Below, piece after piece: positions 10,987 through 22,296 of a stretch of 64,000 nt of DNA; the first letter of the stretch is position 1; every line of letters begins with the position of its first letter. Both the position numbers and the translations under genes were made by a program. This DNA is from Posidonia oceanica. Taxonomy: Eukaryota > Streptophyta > Magnoliopsida > Alismatales > Posidoniaceae. The notes beneath the pieces are model-generated. The model saw nothing but the letters and a program-made list of their open reading frames with translations, was not told the DNA's origin and ran no database searches. The stretch spans positions 64,856,001 to 64,920,000 of the forward strand of contig JAZBRS010000074.1 in NCBI GenBank assembly GCA_037176725.1. Reading direction: 5' to 3'.

Positions 10987-12272
10987 GTTGGCAACCTGAG
11001 TATTCTTTACGTCTTGACCAAATTTGAAAAGCAAACTGATTAAGGGTGTTGTCCACTGAATTGACTGCGTACAACGTTGGCCGTTGGTTTTCCAGCGGCT
11101 AACGTTGGCCGCTGGCTTTGCAGCGTCCAACGTGGCAACCCAGTCAGCCAAAGCTTTCCATATTTGGCCTAATCCAAAAATTGTGTTTTTGCCATCTTTA
11201 GAACCTGTTGACCGGTCAAATCCATCAAAGTCGAGTTTAATCACACTTAAGGACTCCTTAATTGGAGAATCTTCTCTGATCCTGGTAGTTATGCCTTGGA
11301 GGTCGTTATACGCGAGTTCTCTCGCTTATAACGTTATACGTTGGTTTTCCAGTGTAACACCTCTGAAACAGGAAACTCTGCTGACTTGGCATTTGTGTCC
11401 TTTTTTGTTCCTCTCTTGCTTCTATAAAAGCATGGGTACCCCCACAGTGTTCAAGGTCGGATTTTGGAGAGAGGAAAAGAGCTAAGAAGCTTTTGGAATT
11501 CACATACTCTTGAGATTAAAAATCTTAGAGAAGTGAGCTCCTCAAGAACTTACAGCGAAAAGAGAAGTTTTTTTTTTTTTTTTGAAAGAAAAGAGTCTGA
11601 GAGCTAGCTAGAGGATCCTTTTGTCGTTGTTGGCTTCATGCTAACACGGTTTGCACCTTGTGCATAGACAGAAGGGAACTCTGTTTCATACATTTCTTTC
11701 TTTATTTCTGTCATTATTTGTTTAATTCCATAGCATAGTCAAGCATTTTTTTATTCCAAGATCATATACTGTTAACTAGGCATACATCTCCTTCATATTG
11801 CAACCGGGGGGATCAAACCCCTCAGGTACGTATTTCACCACGTTTCCTTGGCTTTCTTTTTTACTAATTCTGGATAGATTGCTACATATATTAATCCATT
11901 TCTATATTGTCTTGCTTTTGCTTTGCTAACGTTTGTCATACAAGGAGGAAGAAGGAAGAAAGAACTTACCAAGCACGGGCACCCTTGGGCAATGCTGGCG
12001 TTGTCCCAAGGTAGCTGAACCCGCAACCACATCACATCTCCCCAAAGGCATCTCGAGGGCCGGCAAAAGCGAACTGAGAGTGGCGATCACACCGATTCCA
12101 TCACACGTGGAGTGACGGAGTCGGATACAAAGAAGGGGAACCTCGAGGAAGAGAAGATAGGGCAAGCAAAAGAGGGAGCCAAAAGCGGCATTCTTCGTCC
12201 CCGGGAACCATCCATCTTGCCATCACTTTCATCATCATCTTCTCCTCTCTCTCCCAAAACCCCATATCCACA
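10987..12272 (+). repeat. 5' LTR of the giant element, lacking its first 147 bp
   Basis: It aligns base for base over most of its length with 33851-35136 and ends CATATCCACA. The combined length of 1433 bp matches the right LTR exactly, so no other indel is needed. It contains AACGTT-centred palindromes at 11066-11135 and 11306-11362, a TATA box at 11423, a G/C-rich hairpin near 11800 (CCGGGG..CCCCT) and a splice-donor-like CAGGTACG just after it. Confidence 0.93.
11423..11429 (+). promoter_or_regulatory. TATA box of the 5' LTR
   Basis: TATAAAA sits in CTTGCTTCTATAAAAGC, just downstream of two AACGTT palindrome clusters. It is kept in the 3' LTR (34289-34295) and in the second copy of the family (60592-60598, minus). 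This is the likely promoter of the gag-pol transcript. Confidence 0.7.
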
Positions 12273-12275
12273 ATC

Positions 12276-12295
12276 TGGCGATCACGGTGGGACCG
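12276..12295 (+). other. Primer binding site, tRNA-Arg-like
   Basis: TGGCGATCACGGTGGGA begins three bases after the LTR. From memory, a plant tRNA-Arg 3' end would give TGGCGACCACAGTGGGA, so this differs at two places. Family 3 has a close relative at 55045-55063 (TGACGATCACGGTGGGACTC). Ogre-type elements are known to use tRNA-Arg. Confidence 0.65.
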
Positions 12296-13875
12296 CTAAA
12301 ACTGCCCCCGTGCAAGGTAAGTAATCCTTTCTTTCTTTTTCCTCATTCACTAACAAACATTCTTAGTTTAATTTTAGTTTCTTATTTTGTCATATAATTT
12401 TTAAAAGCGACGAACTTCCTAGTAGTGTTTTGAGGCATCGTGATTCTCTTTTGGTTTGTTTTCTTCGTGTCATTAACTGAAATCACCTCCCCCTTCTGTC
12501 TGGATTCTTGGGCCTGGGGGTGATCTGTAAAAAATAACTGCTTTTCTGAAAAAAATACTGTCAGTACGTTATACGCATGATCTAGCGCGTCTAACATTGG
12601 ACGCTGCAATATCCGCGTCTAACGACCACTAAACAGGAACCCTTCTGTTTTAAAATTTCTTTTAGTTTTCTTTGTTGTAACTGGCCTAAAGAACTGAGGT
12701 GTGAGGTGATCGGCTCTGCCGTAGGGACCAGAACTTCAGTTCCTTTGGGTGCTTTGCAAAAATTAATTAACAAAAAAAAAAATCACGTCTTTTTGTATGA
12801 CTTGCATGGCCCTCATTGGGAACTAAATTGTTTGTGTCATTCCTTGGGTTATATAAGCAACCATCTAGGTCCCAAGCACCTCTGTTGTGAGGGACTTAGA
12901 AAAGGTACTTGTATTGTCATTGTCTTTTGCTAGGGGCCCTTCTTCTTCCTTGGCCTTTTAGTGAAAGATAATTAGAACCTCAAGCCTTGACTTGTATTCC
13001 TCTCTCCCCCTTTCGGTCGTTTGTTTATTTCTTTGTGTATACATACGTGAGTGACCCGATCATTCTCGGGTACGTTGGGCTCTACCTCTATGGGGTAGAG
13101 ACCTAAGTGTATTTAGGCTCCCCTTAGCATCCTCAGGTGTTGAGGTAGGGGGTAGTACCAATCATATTCACCCATCTTGTGAGGAGCCTTAGACAATCCG
13201 AAAAAAAAAGCCATACCTAAGCCTTAAGGGACCCAGAGAGCTACAGTAGGTTTAAAACACTAATCTCAAAGCGAAAACCAAAATTAAAATCTTAAATCGC
13301 TGTTTGAAAGTGTTGCTGTGCAGTTTTCTGAAACATGGCGTTGGCCGCTAACATCGCTGCGTATAACGTTGTACGCAGCAGATTAAGTGTCTAACGCATT
13401 CTCTGTGTGGCTGTTATACTTTAGCTCCTTGGTGTGATTTGTTTGGCAGGGAAAACTTTGAAAAACCCAAACAGTAACAATATCAGTTAGGGGAAACTCT
13501 GTTTATTTTTACTTTCTTTTTTAAGGAACCTGTATTAAAATTCTTGTAATTTCCCTTTCTTCGCACTTGTAATCCTTCAAAAAAAAAAAAAAAAAAAGGG
13601 AAAAGAAGAAAAGCAAAAAGAGAAAAAGCAGAAAAAGAACACAAAAAAAAGGGGAAAGGGAAAAATCATCAAAAAAAAAAGGAAAGCAAAAAATCTGAAA
13701 AAAAAAAGAGAGAGTGAAAGGCTGAGAAAAAAAGAAAAAAGAGAAGACAGGGAAAGCGTTGGAGGAAATACAATTGGGGACGTTGAACGCCTGACTTCTT
13801 GCGTCCAACGTTATACGCCGTATACTGAGGCGTATTACGCCCTGAAGCCAAATCTCATTATCAAAAGCTGCAACG
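12296..13875 (+). other. 5' leader of the giant element with a strong splice donor
   Basis: No protein gene is supported. A near-perfect plant 5' splice site, AAG|GTAAGT, lies at 12314-12322, about 20 bases after the primer site. A pyrimidine-rich run ending TTTTTTAAG near 13526 is one possible acceptor. AACGTT-type palindromes occur at 12560-12628, 13337-13400 and 13776-13842. The segment 13578-13760 is purine-only with long A runs, just before gag. The leader is probably spliced, but only RNA would show it. Confidence 0.55.
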
Positions 13876-15750
13876 ATGATGAACCGAATACACGAAGCTG
13901 ATCAGCCAGAAAGAGAGAGGTCAGACTCCGCAAGTACCTTGGGAGAGGAGCCTACAATCTACCACCCAATCACCGGAGAAGTTTTAGATCCGGATTCAAT
14001 CTAGTACAGAGCCATGTACCAGTTCTTAAACGAAGAGACATCTGCCCAAACGAGGCCATGTCTAAACAATCTCCAGCAGCCACCCCACCTCGATGAAGGA
14101 CAACGAAGGCCAGTTGCGGACCATTCCCCTGAAGATCTATACCAGGGACTAGATGGCAACCCACCGCCGGACACAAACCACCCAGTACAGCGCACAACGC
14201 TCAACGGAGCATATAACTCAAGGGCCAACCCCTTGATTCAGGAACATAATTACATGCCACATGGCGAGTACAAGGAAGGAGTCTATCTGAGACATCCCCG
14301 ACCACCCTTGGTAGACAATCAGCCTCGGCCGGATCATCATTATCACCAGGCATCTCTCCCGCGATACGAGCAAGTCGTACCTCAACATTTCTGCAACAGC
14401 TACCTCCATCAGCAGCAGAACCATCCATCCTTCAATTCACATGTCCCGACCCCATCAGTCGGGATAACAAATTTGGATGAGATGAGGAAAATGCTCAGTG
14501 CATTAGGGGTGCATACCCAGGCTCCGGCAAACTTTGACATGAGCTGGTTCCCCCCATTTAGATTACCTCCAGGTTTCAAGTACCCCAAGACTCCCAAGTT
14601 CAATGGAACCACCAACCCACTCAGCCACTTGGTGCGGTTCCAAATGGAGTCGGTCCCCTATTTCCATGATTTGGGACTCGTGGTACACCTGTTCTTCTAT
14701 TCACTCGAAGGAGTGCCAATGGATTGGTTTCTCACTCTCTCCATGGAAGACCTCAGCAGCTTTGATAAGATCAGAGAGAGCTTCCTTACAAAGTACCAGC
14801 ACAAGATATATCCAAAGCCAACCTTCCACGACCTAAGCAAGGAGGTCATGAAGCAAGGCGAAAGCTAGGTTACATTCGCCAACAGATGGCGGGAAATGTC
14901 AGCCAGATCAGGATTGACCATCCCAGAGAGACAAGTGGTCCAAACCCTCATTGCAAACACAACTGAACCAATAAAGAAGGGGCTAGTAAATGCTTACTGC
15001 CCCAATGTTACGGCTTTATACGAAGTGGCAACCTCTGTTAAAGAGAACTTGCATGAATTCATGGAGAAGCCAAAGAAAAGTCGGAAAACACAAGTAATAG
15101 AGGGAGTGATCGGGGTTGTCAACAAGATGAGCCCCGCCCCCAGGCCATTCGATCAAAGGGCTATACTAGCTTCGCAGCAGCCGACATGGAACCACCCTCC
15201 TCCTCAACAGCAAGCCTGGAACCACCCTCAGCAGCAAGCCTGGAGCCACCCTCCTCCTCAGCAATAGCAAACATGGAGCCGCCCTCCTCAGCAGCAGCCA
15301 GTATGGAATAATCCTCCTCCTCAGCAGCAGATCTGCCCAATGTGGAACACTCCCCGACCGTAATGGACCAGGGGCAATCAAAACAGCCAAGCCAACAAAC
15401 GAAATCCCCCCAACAACACTGGGAATGGGAGCGGTTATCATAATGTTCCCCCTTCAGTGCCACGAAGAAAGGGGAAAAGAGACCATTACCCTCCTCTACC
15501 GGTCACACTGGCCGACATGTTCATAGAACTGGAGGAAGCAAAAGCGCTCGAATTCCCACCAGTCAGGCCTGAATTGCCAAATTGTGACCGGAACAAATAC
15601 TGCCCGTTCCATAGAATGCATGGTCACAACATCAATGACTGCTGGACCTTCCGGGACATAGTCTATGACATGGTGGAGGCAAATGTGCTTGAATGGGATG
15701 TCCTGGTCAAAAGAGCCAAACAAAGAAAGCAGGCAGGGACGTCCCAGTAG
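13876..15750 (+). pseudogene. gag: Gag of the giant element, interrupted by stops
   Basis: One frame runs from ATG 13876 to TAG 15748-15750, broken by stops at 14002, 14866, 15265 and 15361. Recognisable parts: a proline/glutamine/histidine-rich N terminus; a capsid core starting near 14545 (FRLPPGFKYPKTPKFNG, then LVVHLFFYSLEGVPMDWF and FLTKYQHKIYPK); a region of Pro-Gln-Trp-Asn repeats at 15170-15350; and a zinc knuckle (CPFHRMHGHNINDC) near 15602-15643. The terminal TAG may be the native gag/pol boundary, since the same frame continues into protease. Several stops fit C-to-T or G-to-A changes, as expected of a methylated silent copy. Confidence 0.85.
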
Positions 15751-15783
15751 GTCTACAGCAACCCTCTCCCCAAGCATCAAGTC

Positions 15784-17475
15784 ATGGCATTCCAGGACGA
15801 ACAGCTCCCTAATCCATCAGAGGACTGGGACAGCCATGTTGAATTAAAAGAAGACTGGGATAATCAAGCCGAACAATGGGAGACAATCTCAGATTATGAC
15901 TGGGACAGTGAGGCAGATGAAGGATTAACAGTAAAGGAGCTCCTTAGCCAGTTCAACCTCACTGCAGTAGTGGAGGAACTACAAGAAGACACAGAGGAAG
16001 AAAGACAGGTTCAAAAAGCCAATCAGCAATTTGAACAGGAAAACATAGTCTTCAAGGATTCAGAGCTTCAACCCCTGCACAAGCAGGAGCTGCCACTGGT
16101 CATCACAATGGGAATTAATGATAACATGTTGCAAGGAGTACTGGTTGACACTGGAGCAAGCCGAAGCCTCAGTTCTCTCTCCACATTCCGGAGCTTGGGG
16201 CTAAATGAGGGCGAGCTGGATAGAACTCCCTTTATGTGCATGGGGTTTGATCAGAAAGAAAAACTGGTACTAGGGACAATCCCCATGGAAATCACAGTTG
16301 GTCCTTTGACCAGTATCACTTCGGTGATCATCATGAAAGAGGAAGTCCTGGAGCCACTCATCCTAGGAAGGTCTTGGCTAGCAGAGGTCGGGGCTGTGGC
16401 ATCTTCAATTCACCAATTGCTAAAATTCAAATACGAAGGAGCGGTTGTTAGTATTCCAGCCAACCAACTAGGGATTCTATGCACATTCAAGATGCCAGAG
16501 CCACAAATCGCAATCCTTTGGGAGGAGGAGGAGTCACAACGTCTGCCATGGCGAAAATCACCACTATGGAAGCCCAAGTTGCTGTCGCCACCACTCTCCC
16601 CAATCTTCAGAGCTGCAAGGCCACCATCAAGCCAATTGCCGGCCCTCAGCACCTCAATACTCCGGAGCACTACAACTCCATCCTCCCCAATCTTCCGAGT
16701 GCCAACAGAACAGCAAGCTAGGACCACAAAGCCACTAGAGCTTGGCGGATCCATACGGAAGGAGTCCATCTTCTCTTGGCCACTCAAGAAGGGAGCATCT
16801 AAAGGAAACGAGGCTGCTGCGCCCATCACTAGAGGAGGGAGGCTGTCAAATCGAATCATGCCCCCAGTAGAGCAAGTAGAGCCGGTCAGACCTGAAGTGG
16901 GACTCAGGTCGGTGGAATATGACATACTAGAGCAATTAAAGAAGACGCAGGCCAAGATCTCGATCTATGACCTCATAAACAGCTCCAATGAACACTGAAA
17001 AGCTCTGCTACAAGTGCTAGAGAAGGCCCAAGTCGCCCCGGACATGACAGCGGAGGAACTCCACATCATAGCTACAACAGTCTTTGTAGAACCAATCATT
17101 ACTTTTGCTGATAGCGAGTTGGCACCAATAGAGAGGAGAAAAGCTCCATTGAATGTAACCATTTCTATAAACAATCACTTAATTTTTGAAGTGCTCATAG
17201 ATACTGGTGCATCGATGAACATATGCTCATTGAATACAATTCGAGCCTTGGGCGTGAATGAGGACTCCCTAACCCCCATTGACATGACGATTGTCGGGTA
17301 TAATGACAGCAAGAGAAAAGCACACGGCAAATGGACCACAAAGATAGGGATAGGACTAGCTCAGGTTCTAACCCAACTAATCGTCATAGACGTCAATGTC
17401 CCATATCAGATCATTTTGGGGAGACAATGGCTGGACAGTCTAAAGGAGTATCATCTCCTCGGCACTAATGTCTAA
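15784..17475 (+). pseudogene. Two tandem retropepsin (aspartic protease) domains
   Basis: The frame continues from gag. Acidic N-terminal region, then a first retropepsin around 16081-16480: active-site GVLVDTGASRSL with the catalytic Asp codon at 16147, and the C-terminal hallmark LILGRSWL. After a Ser/Pro-rich linker and a TGA at 16996-16998 (probably once TGG) comes a second retropepsin: EVLIDTGASMNI with its Asp codon at 17200, and IILGRQWLDSL. The two active sites are 351 codons apart and both keep D-T-G. The two domains differ too much to be a recent duplication. A frameshift near 17450 separates them from the G-patch part. Most gypsy elements have a single protease. Confidence 0.82.
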
Positions 17476-18533
17476 AATTCCCACACAATGGGAAAATAAT
17501 CAAAATAGCAGGAGTCATACCAGGCCAAGAAGCAGAGGCGAATGTGATATACCTGTCACACCAGTTCAGTGTGTGAGAAAAGCTGACCTGGGCCGAAAAA
17601 GGCAAGAATATAGTATCTATGGTTGAGCTAAGGGACAAGTGGGCTAGGCCTAGGCTATTCCACAAGAAGAAGGAATCCTCCAAAAACAAAGGACAATCCA
17701 TGAATGTAGGGTGGGAAATCATGAGAAGAATTGGCTACAAGAAGGGCCAGGGCTTAGGCCCAGAAGGGAAGGGAATGAAAGAGCTAGTGAAGGCTTGTGA
17801 CAGAGAAGGAAGGGGAGGACTCGGTTTCGACCAGTTCCCCGACGGACGACCGTTACAGTGGAATCTACAAGGACATTTTACCAGCGTAGTGATATTCGAT
17901 CCAAATTCATCCCCCTTGGCAAATATTATTTTGGCGCAATCAACCAAACATACTCTCCAAAGTGAAGAGGACACAACCGACGTAAACATTTCCGGCTTAT
18001 TCCAAACACTTGAATTGCCAGCAAAACCTCACGAAAGTCAGACTGCAAGAGAGTTGACAGCAAAGCCACTTGAAGGCCAGACTGTTGCAGCAAAACCCCA
18101 CGAGGGTCAGACTGCAAAAGAGTTGCTAGCAAAACCTCACGAAGGTCAGACTGCAACATCATCGCCACCACTGTTAGGTGCACCAGCCCCCGAACCCTCG
18201 GATCGGCCACTTCTTTCTTCTTCGCCCTCTTCATCCGGCACCGTGGCCCCCGAACCTCTGAATTGGCCACCTCTTTCTACTTCTCCCTCTTCCTCCAGCA
18301 CTACCACTTCCAAGCCTCCGCCTCCTCTAGCTCCGGATATCTCTTCATCCTTGAAGCAAAGGCCGGGGCAGGTTCTACGAAAGTCACAACGACTCATAGA
18401 CAAGGTTCGCCGCCTCACGGCTGATCTCTCTGAAGGACTGCAACCTCAGAGACCTAAAGTTGACCCCGATCCAGGGGCCGACTATGAGCTTCTCGAAGAT
18501 GATGCGAACGTCAATCCTGACGAGCCCGCCTAA
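17476..18533 (+). pseudogene. G-patch domain and repeat linker of pol
   Basis: The frame is shifted relative to protease. A G-patch is clear around 17710-17830 (GYKKGQGLGPEGKG, then GRGGLGF), an RNA-binding or helicase-activating module often placed after protease in retroelements. It is followed by four copies of an AKPHEGQTA-like repeat (about 18019-18150) and Ser/Pro-rich repeats (18170-18340), ending in TAA at 18531-18533. The next 150 bases have no clear coding sense and include donor-like (GAGGTAACT, near 18559) and acceptor-like (TTTCCTAG, CTTTCAG) sites. Ogre elements are known to have an intron between protease and RT, so one may lie here. Confidence 0.72.
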
Positions 18534-18679
18534 AGAGGCACCTACCTCTACTGATGGAGGTAACTCTCGGGGCATCCCCCTAGATGCTGTAAATAAAACT
18601 TTATTTAATTCTGCATTGTTTTCATTTCCTAGGAATAAAAGTAATTTGCTTTCAGTTTTCAATAAGGGAGAGGATCACC

Positions 18680-21166
18680 ATGTTAATTCTAACAGCTCGC
18701 GGTCAACTTCGACCACCGCTTCCAAAACTGTGCACGTGTGTCAATACACGGAGGCATTGCCTCAGGAGCTGGCTACTAAACATGGTCTTCCTGATAGAAG
18801 AATTTGATAAGTTTGGGAAGTGTGCAGGAATAGAAGCATATGAGCTGGTGAGCTGCAGTGATGAGGAAGAAGATCAAGAGGCAGACTCCGACCTCCTTAA
18901 GCACCTCATGGACAAATATGATGAGCAAACCAAGGCAGCTGAAGAGGAGACCGTGGAGGTCAACCTGGGAACCACTGAAGAGCCAAAACCAATACTCATA
19001 AGTGCAAGCCTGAGCCCAGAAGAGCGGGAGGAAATGGTCCAAATCTTGAAAGAGTTTGTGGATGTACTGGCCTTCAAATACGAGGATATGCCTGGACTGC
19101 ACTCAGCCTTAGTGGAACACTTACTTCCGCTAAACTCTGGAACCAAGCCTGTCAAGCAGAAGCTGAGACGACTAAGGCCGGAACTCGCCTTCAAAGTCAA
19201 AGAGGAGATTGACAAGCTCCACAAAGCAAAATTCATCAGAGTGGTTGTGTACCCCAGCTGGGTCTCAAATATAGTACCAGTGGCCAAGAAGGACGGAAAA
19301 TTTCAAGTTTGCATTGACTATCGCAACCTCAATGCCGCCTATCCCAAAGATGACTTCCCTTTGCCACATATTGATTTGCTAGTGGACAATACAGCAGGGT
19401 TTGAGATGCTATCTTTCATGGATGGTTTCTCCGGCTACAACCAGATTAAGCTAGCAGAGGAAGACCAAGAGAAGACGTCGTTCATCACACCATGGGGGAC
19501 CTACTGCTACGTAGTCATGCCATTCGGTCTCAAGAACGCCGGCGCAACATATCAGAGAGCGATGATGGCCATCTTCCACGACATGATGCACAATTGCATT
19601 GAAGTGTATGTTGACGACATCTTGGTCAAATCAAGAACAAGGGAGGCACACTTTGAGGCGCTGAGAAGGGTACTGAGCAAAGCAAGGCAATATCAGCTAA
19701 AAATGAACCCAAAGAAATGCGTGTTTGGGGTAACTGCTGGGAAGCTACTGGGCTTCATCATCAGCAAAAGAGGAATTGAGGTGGACCCACAGAAGGCCAG
19801 AGCAATAGCACAGATGCCTCTGCCCAGAAACATCAAGGAACTCAAAGGACTTATTAGCCGCTTACAATTCATCAGGAGATTCATCTCACAACATGCAGAT
19901 CGATGTAAGCCATTTTATGAATTAGTGAAAGGAGGAAAGGAATCCACCTAGGATGAGAAATGCCAGGAAGCTTTCGATGAACTCAAAGCATACCTCATGG
20001 CTCCCCCAGTCTTATCAGTGCCTGTGCCAGGGAAGCCTTTGCTACTCTATGTGGCAGCCACTGCATCATCAATAGGGGTAGTGCTAGCTCAGCATGATGA
20101 GGATGGAAAGAAGGAAAAGGCTATCTACTATCTGAGTAGAACTTTCCTTGGTTATGAAGAGAAATATACATCCATAGAAAAGCACTACTTGGCCTTGGTA
20201 TGGGCATCTCAAAAGTTGAGACACTACTTTTTAGCACATCAAGTCTGTTACATTGCCAAGATGGACCCAATTAAGTATATGTTCGAAAAGCCAGCCCTCT
20301 TTGGAAGGTTGGCAAGGTGGCAACTTCTCCTCACTAAATTCGACTTGCAATATGTGTCCCAGAAGGCAGTCAAGGGGCAAGCCATTGCAGATCACCTGGC
20401 AGAACTACCAATAGAAGTTTATCAACCAGTCCGAACAGACTTCCCTGATAAGGAGATAGTGGAAATACAGGCCACCGAGTCTCCCTCTCAACAATGGACT
20501 CTCTACTTTGATGGAGCACTCAATAGACAAGGGGCAGGCATCAGGGTAGCACTTCTCACTCTGGAGGGAGTTCTCATTCCTCGAGTTGTACAGTTAAACT
20601 TCGCCGCAAATACCAACAATGTCGCAGAATACGAGGCCTTGATCCTCGGACTACGCCTAGCACTGGAGCTAGGGGCAAGGTGGTTGAAACTCATCGGAGA
20701 CTCCCAGTTGGTTCTAAGACAAATTCTGAACAAGTATAGAACCCTCAACCCAAGGCTAGAAGAATACAAGGGCATGGCACGCCTCCTATTGGCACGGTTT
20801 CAGCAAGTGGTGTACGTCCACACCCTCCGGAGTCATAACCTCCTAGCGAATGCTCTTGCTTCGCTGGCTTCCTCAATCGAGTTCCCCATCAACATCCAGG
20901 AGCAAACCATAATGGTTCAGCAACACGGGACACCTGCCATTGACTCAACTGAGCCATGGGCCGTGGAGCTTAGACAAAAAGTTGGGGAACCAAGAGTAGG
21001 CATGTTTGAAGTTTGCTACAACATAGAGGATGATGGGAACCCATGGTTCTTTGACATTCAGAACTACATTCAAGACAGGATCTTCCCGGACTACGCAACT
21101 TCACGGACTACGCAACTTCACAAGGCAAGGAGGCAGTTCAGAGGATGGCTACAAGATACTTCATAA
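18680..21166 (+). pseudogene. pol: Reverse transcriptase, RNase H and archaeal-type RNase H
   Basis: RT begins with a variable acidic segment and YEDMPGL, then KPVKQKLRRLRP (near 19145) and the catalytic YVDDILVKS with Tyr at 19607. One stop (TAG 19949-19951, likely from TGG) separates RT from RNase H (PVLSVPVPGKPLLLYVAAT to AIADHLAELP, about 20005-20420). A second, archaeal-type RNase H follows (WTLYFDGALNRQGAG, VAEYEALILGL, LANALASLAS, about 20500-20880). This tandem RNase H order marks the Tat lineage. The frame breaks after 21090, where GGACTACGCAACTTCAC occurs twice in a row, a 17-bp duplication that shifts the frame before integrase. Confidence 0.9.
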
Positions 21167-22296
21167 GAGCCGGGGTCCTTTTCAAAATGTCTTTTAGTGG
21201 AATAGAGCTGCGCTGTGTCACTTATGAGGAGGTCAAAGTTATCATCGGAGAAATGCATGAAGGCATATGTGGAGGACACATCAGTTCTCAATTCATGGCA
21301 AAAATGATATTGCGTAGAGGATACTACTAGCCCACGATGGAGGCAGATTGCGCAAACAAAGTGAGAAGGTGTAGGCAGTGCCATATTCATGCAGACAGAA
21401 TACATGCACCAACATCAGAATTGAATCCGATCCAAGCAGTGTGGCCCTTCTCTTTGTTGGCATTTGATGTCGTCGGACCATTCGACACTGAAAAACAGAA
21501 TAGGTTCATCCTCACAGCCACTGAGTACTTCACCAAATGGGCTGAAGCGGAAGCGTTCACTGAAATCAAAGCTTCAAATCTTTGCAAGTTCGTGCGGAAG
21601 AATATCATCTCAAGGTTCGGTATCCCAAAGAAGTTGGTAGCAGACAATGGCGCAATCTTCGTATCCCAAGACTTCAAAAAGTTCTGTAAGAAGTTTAAGA
21701 TCGATTTGCATCATTCATCGCCATATTACCCCCAAGGTAATGGGCAAGCTGAAGCTACTAATAAAACATTAATTCGAATCCTTAAGAAAACGGTAGGGGC
21801 CAAGGGACATGACTGGACAGATAAGCTAATTAATACCTTGTGGGCCTATCGAACCTCCATAAGAACGCCTACGTGCCAAACCCCGTTTGGCCTTACTTAT
21901 GGTATGGAGACGGTAGTCCCATTTGAGGTCATGGTCCCCTCATCCAGGATACAACTCGACAATGAGATAATTGCCGAGGATAAGAGGTAATTATTAAGTC
22001 TACAGTTGGATTTGCTAAATGAGAAGCGGTTGCAAGCAGCTGAGCATGCACGGCTCTACCAAGAACGACTTGCAAGAGCATAAAAGAAGAAAGTAATTGA
22101 ACGTAAATTCAATATTGGTGAATGGGTGCTTAAAGAAATCCTTCCTCGCAAGAATGGGAAACTGAGACCAAATTGGGAAGGACCATACTTGGTGGTTGAG
22201 GCATATCTGGGCAATGCTTATTATTTGGCCAGAGAGGATGACACTAGGCTTGAATACCCCTAGAATGCACTGCACCTCAAAAGGTACTACCCTTGA
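21145..22296 (+). pseudogene. int: Integrase
   Basis: An HHCC zinc-binding region (H-x3-...-H then CRQCH, about 21253-21390) is interrupted by TAG at 21328, probably from TGG. The catalytic core keeps all three acidic residues: Asp codon 21466 (AFDVVGP), Asp 21643 (VADNGAIF) and Glu 21751 (GQAEATN). There are 35 residues between the second and third, the standard DD35E spacing. The frame is then cut at 21988, 22081 and 22261, before ending in LHLKRYYP at 22296. No chromodomain is visible, which fits the Tat lineage. The core is intact in sequence but cannot be made from this copy. Confidence 0.88.

Noticed and set aside
13578..13760. Poly-A stretch as a retroposed mRNA tail
   Set aside because: It is a mixed A/G tract between leader and gag, with no target duplication or transcript-like sequence before it. 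A similar purine tract precedes gag in family 3.
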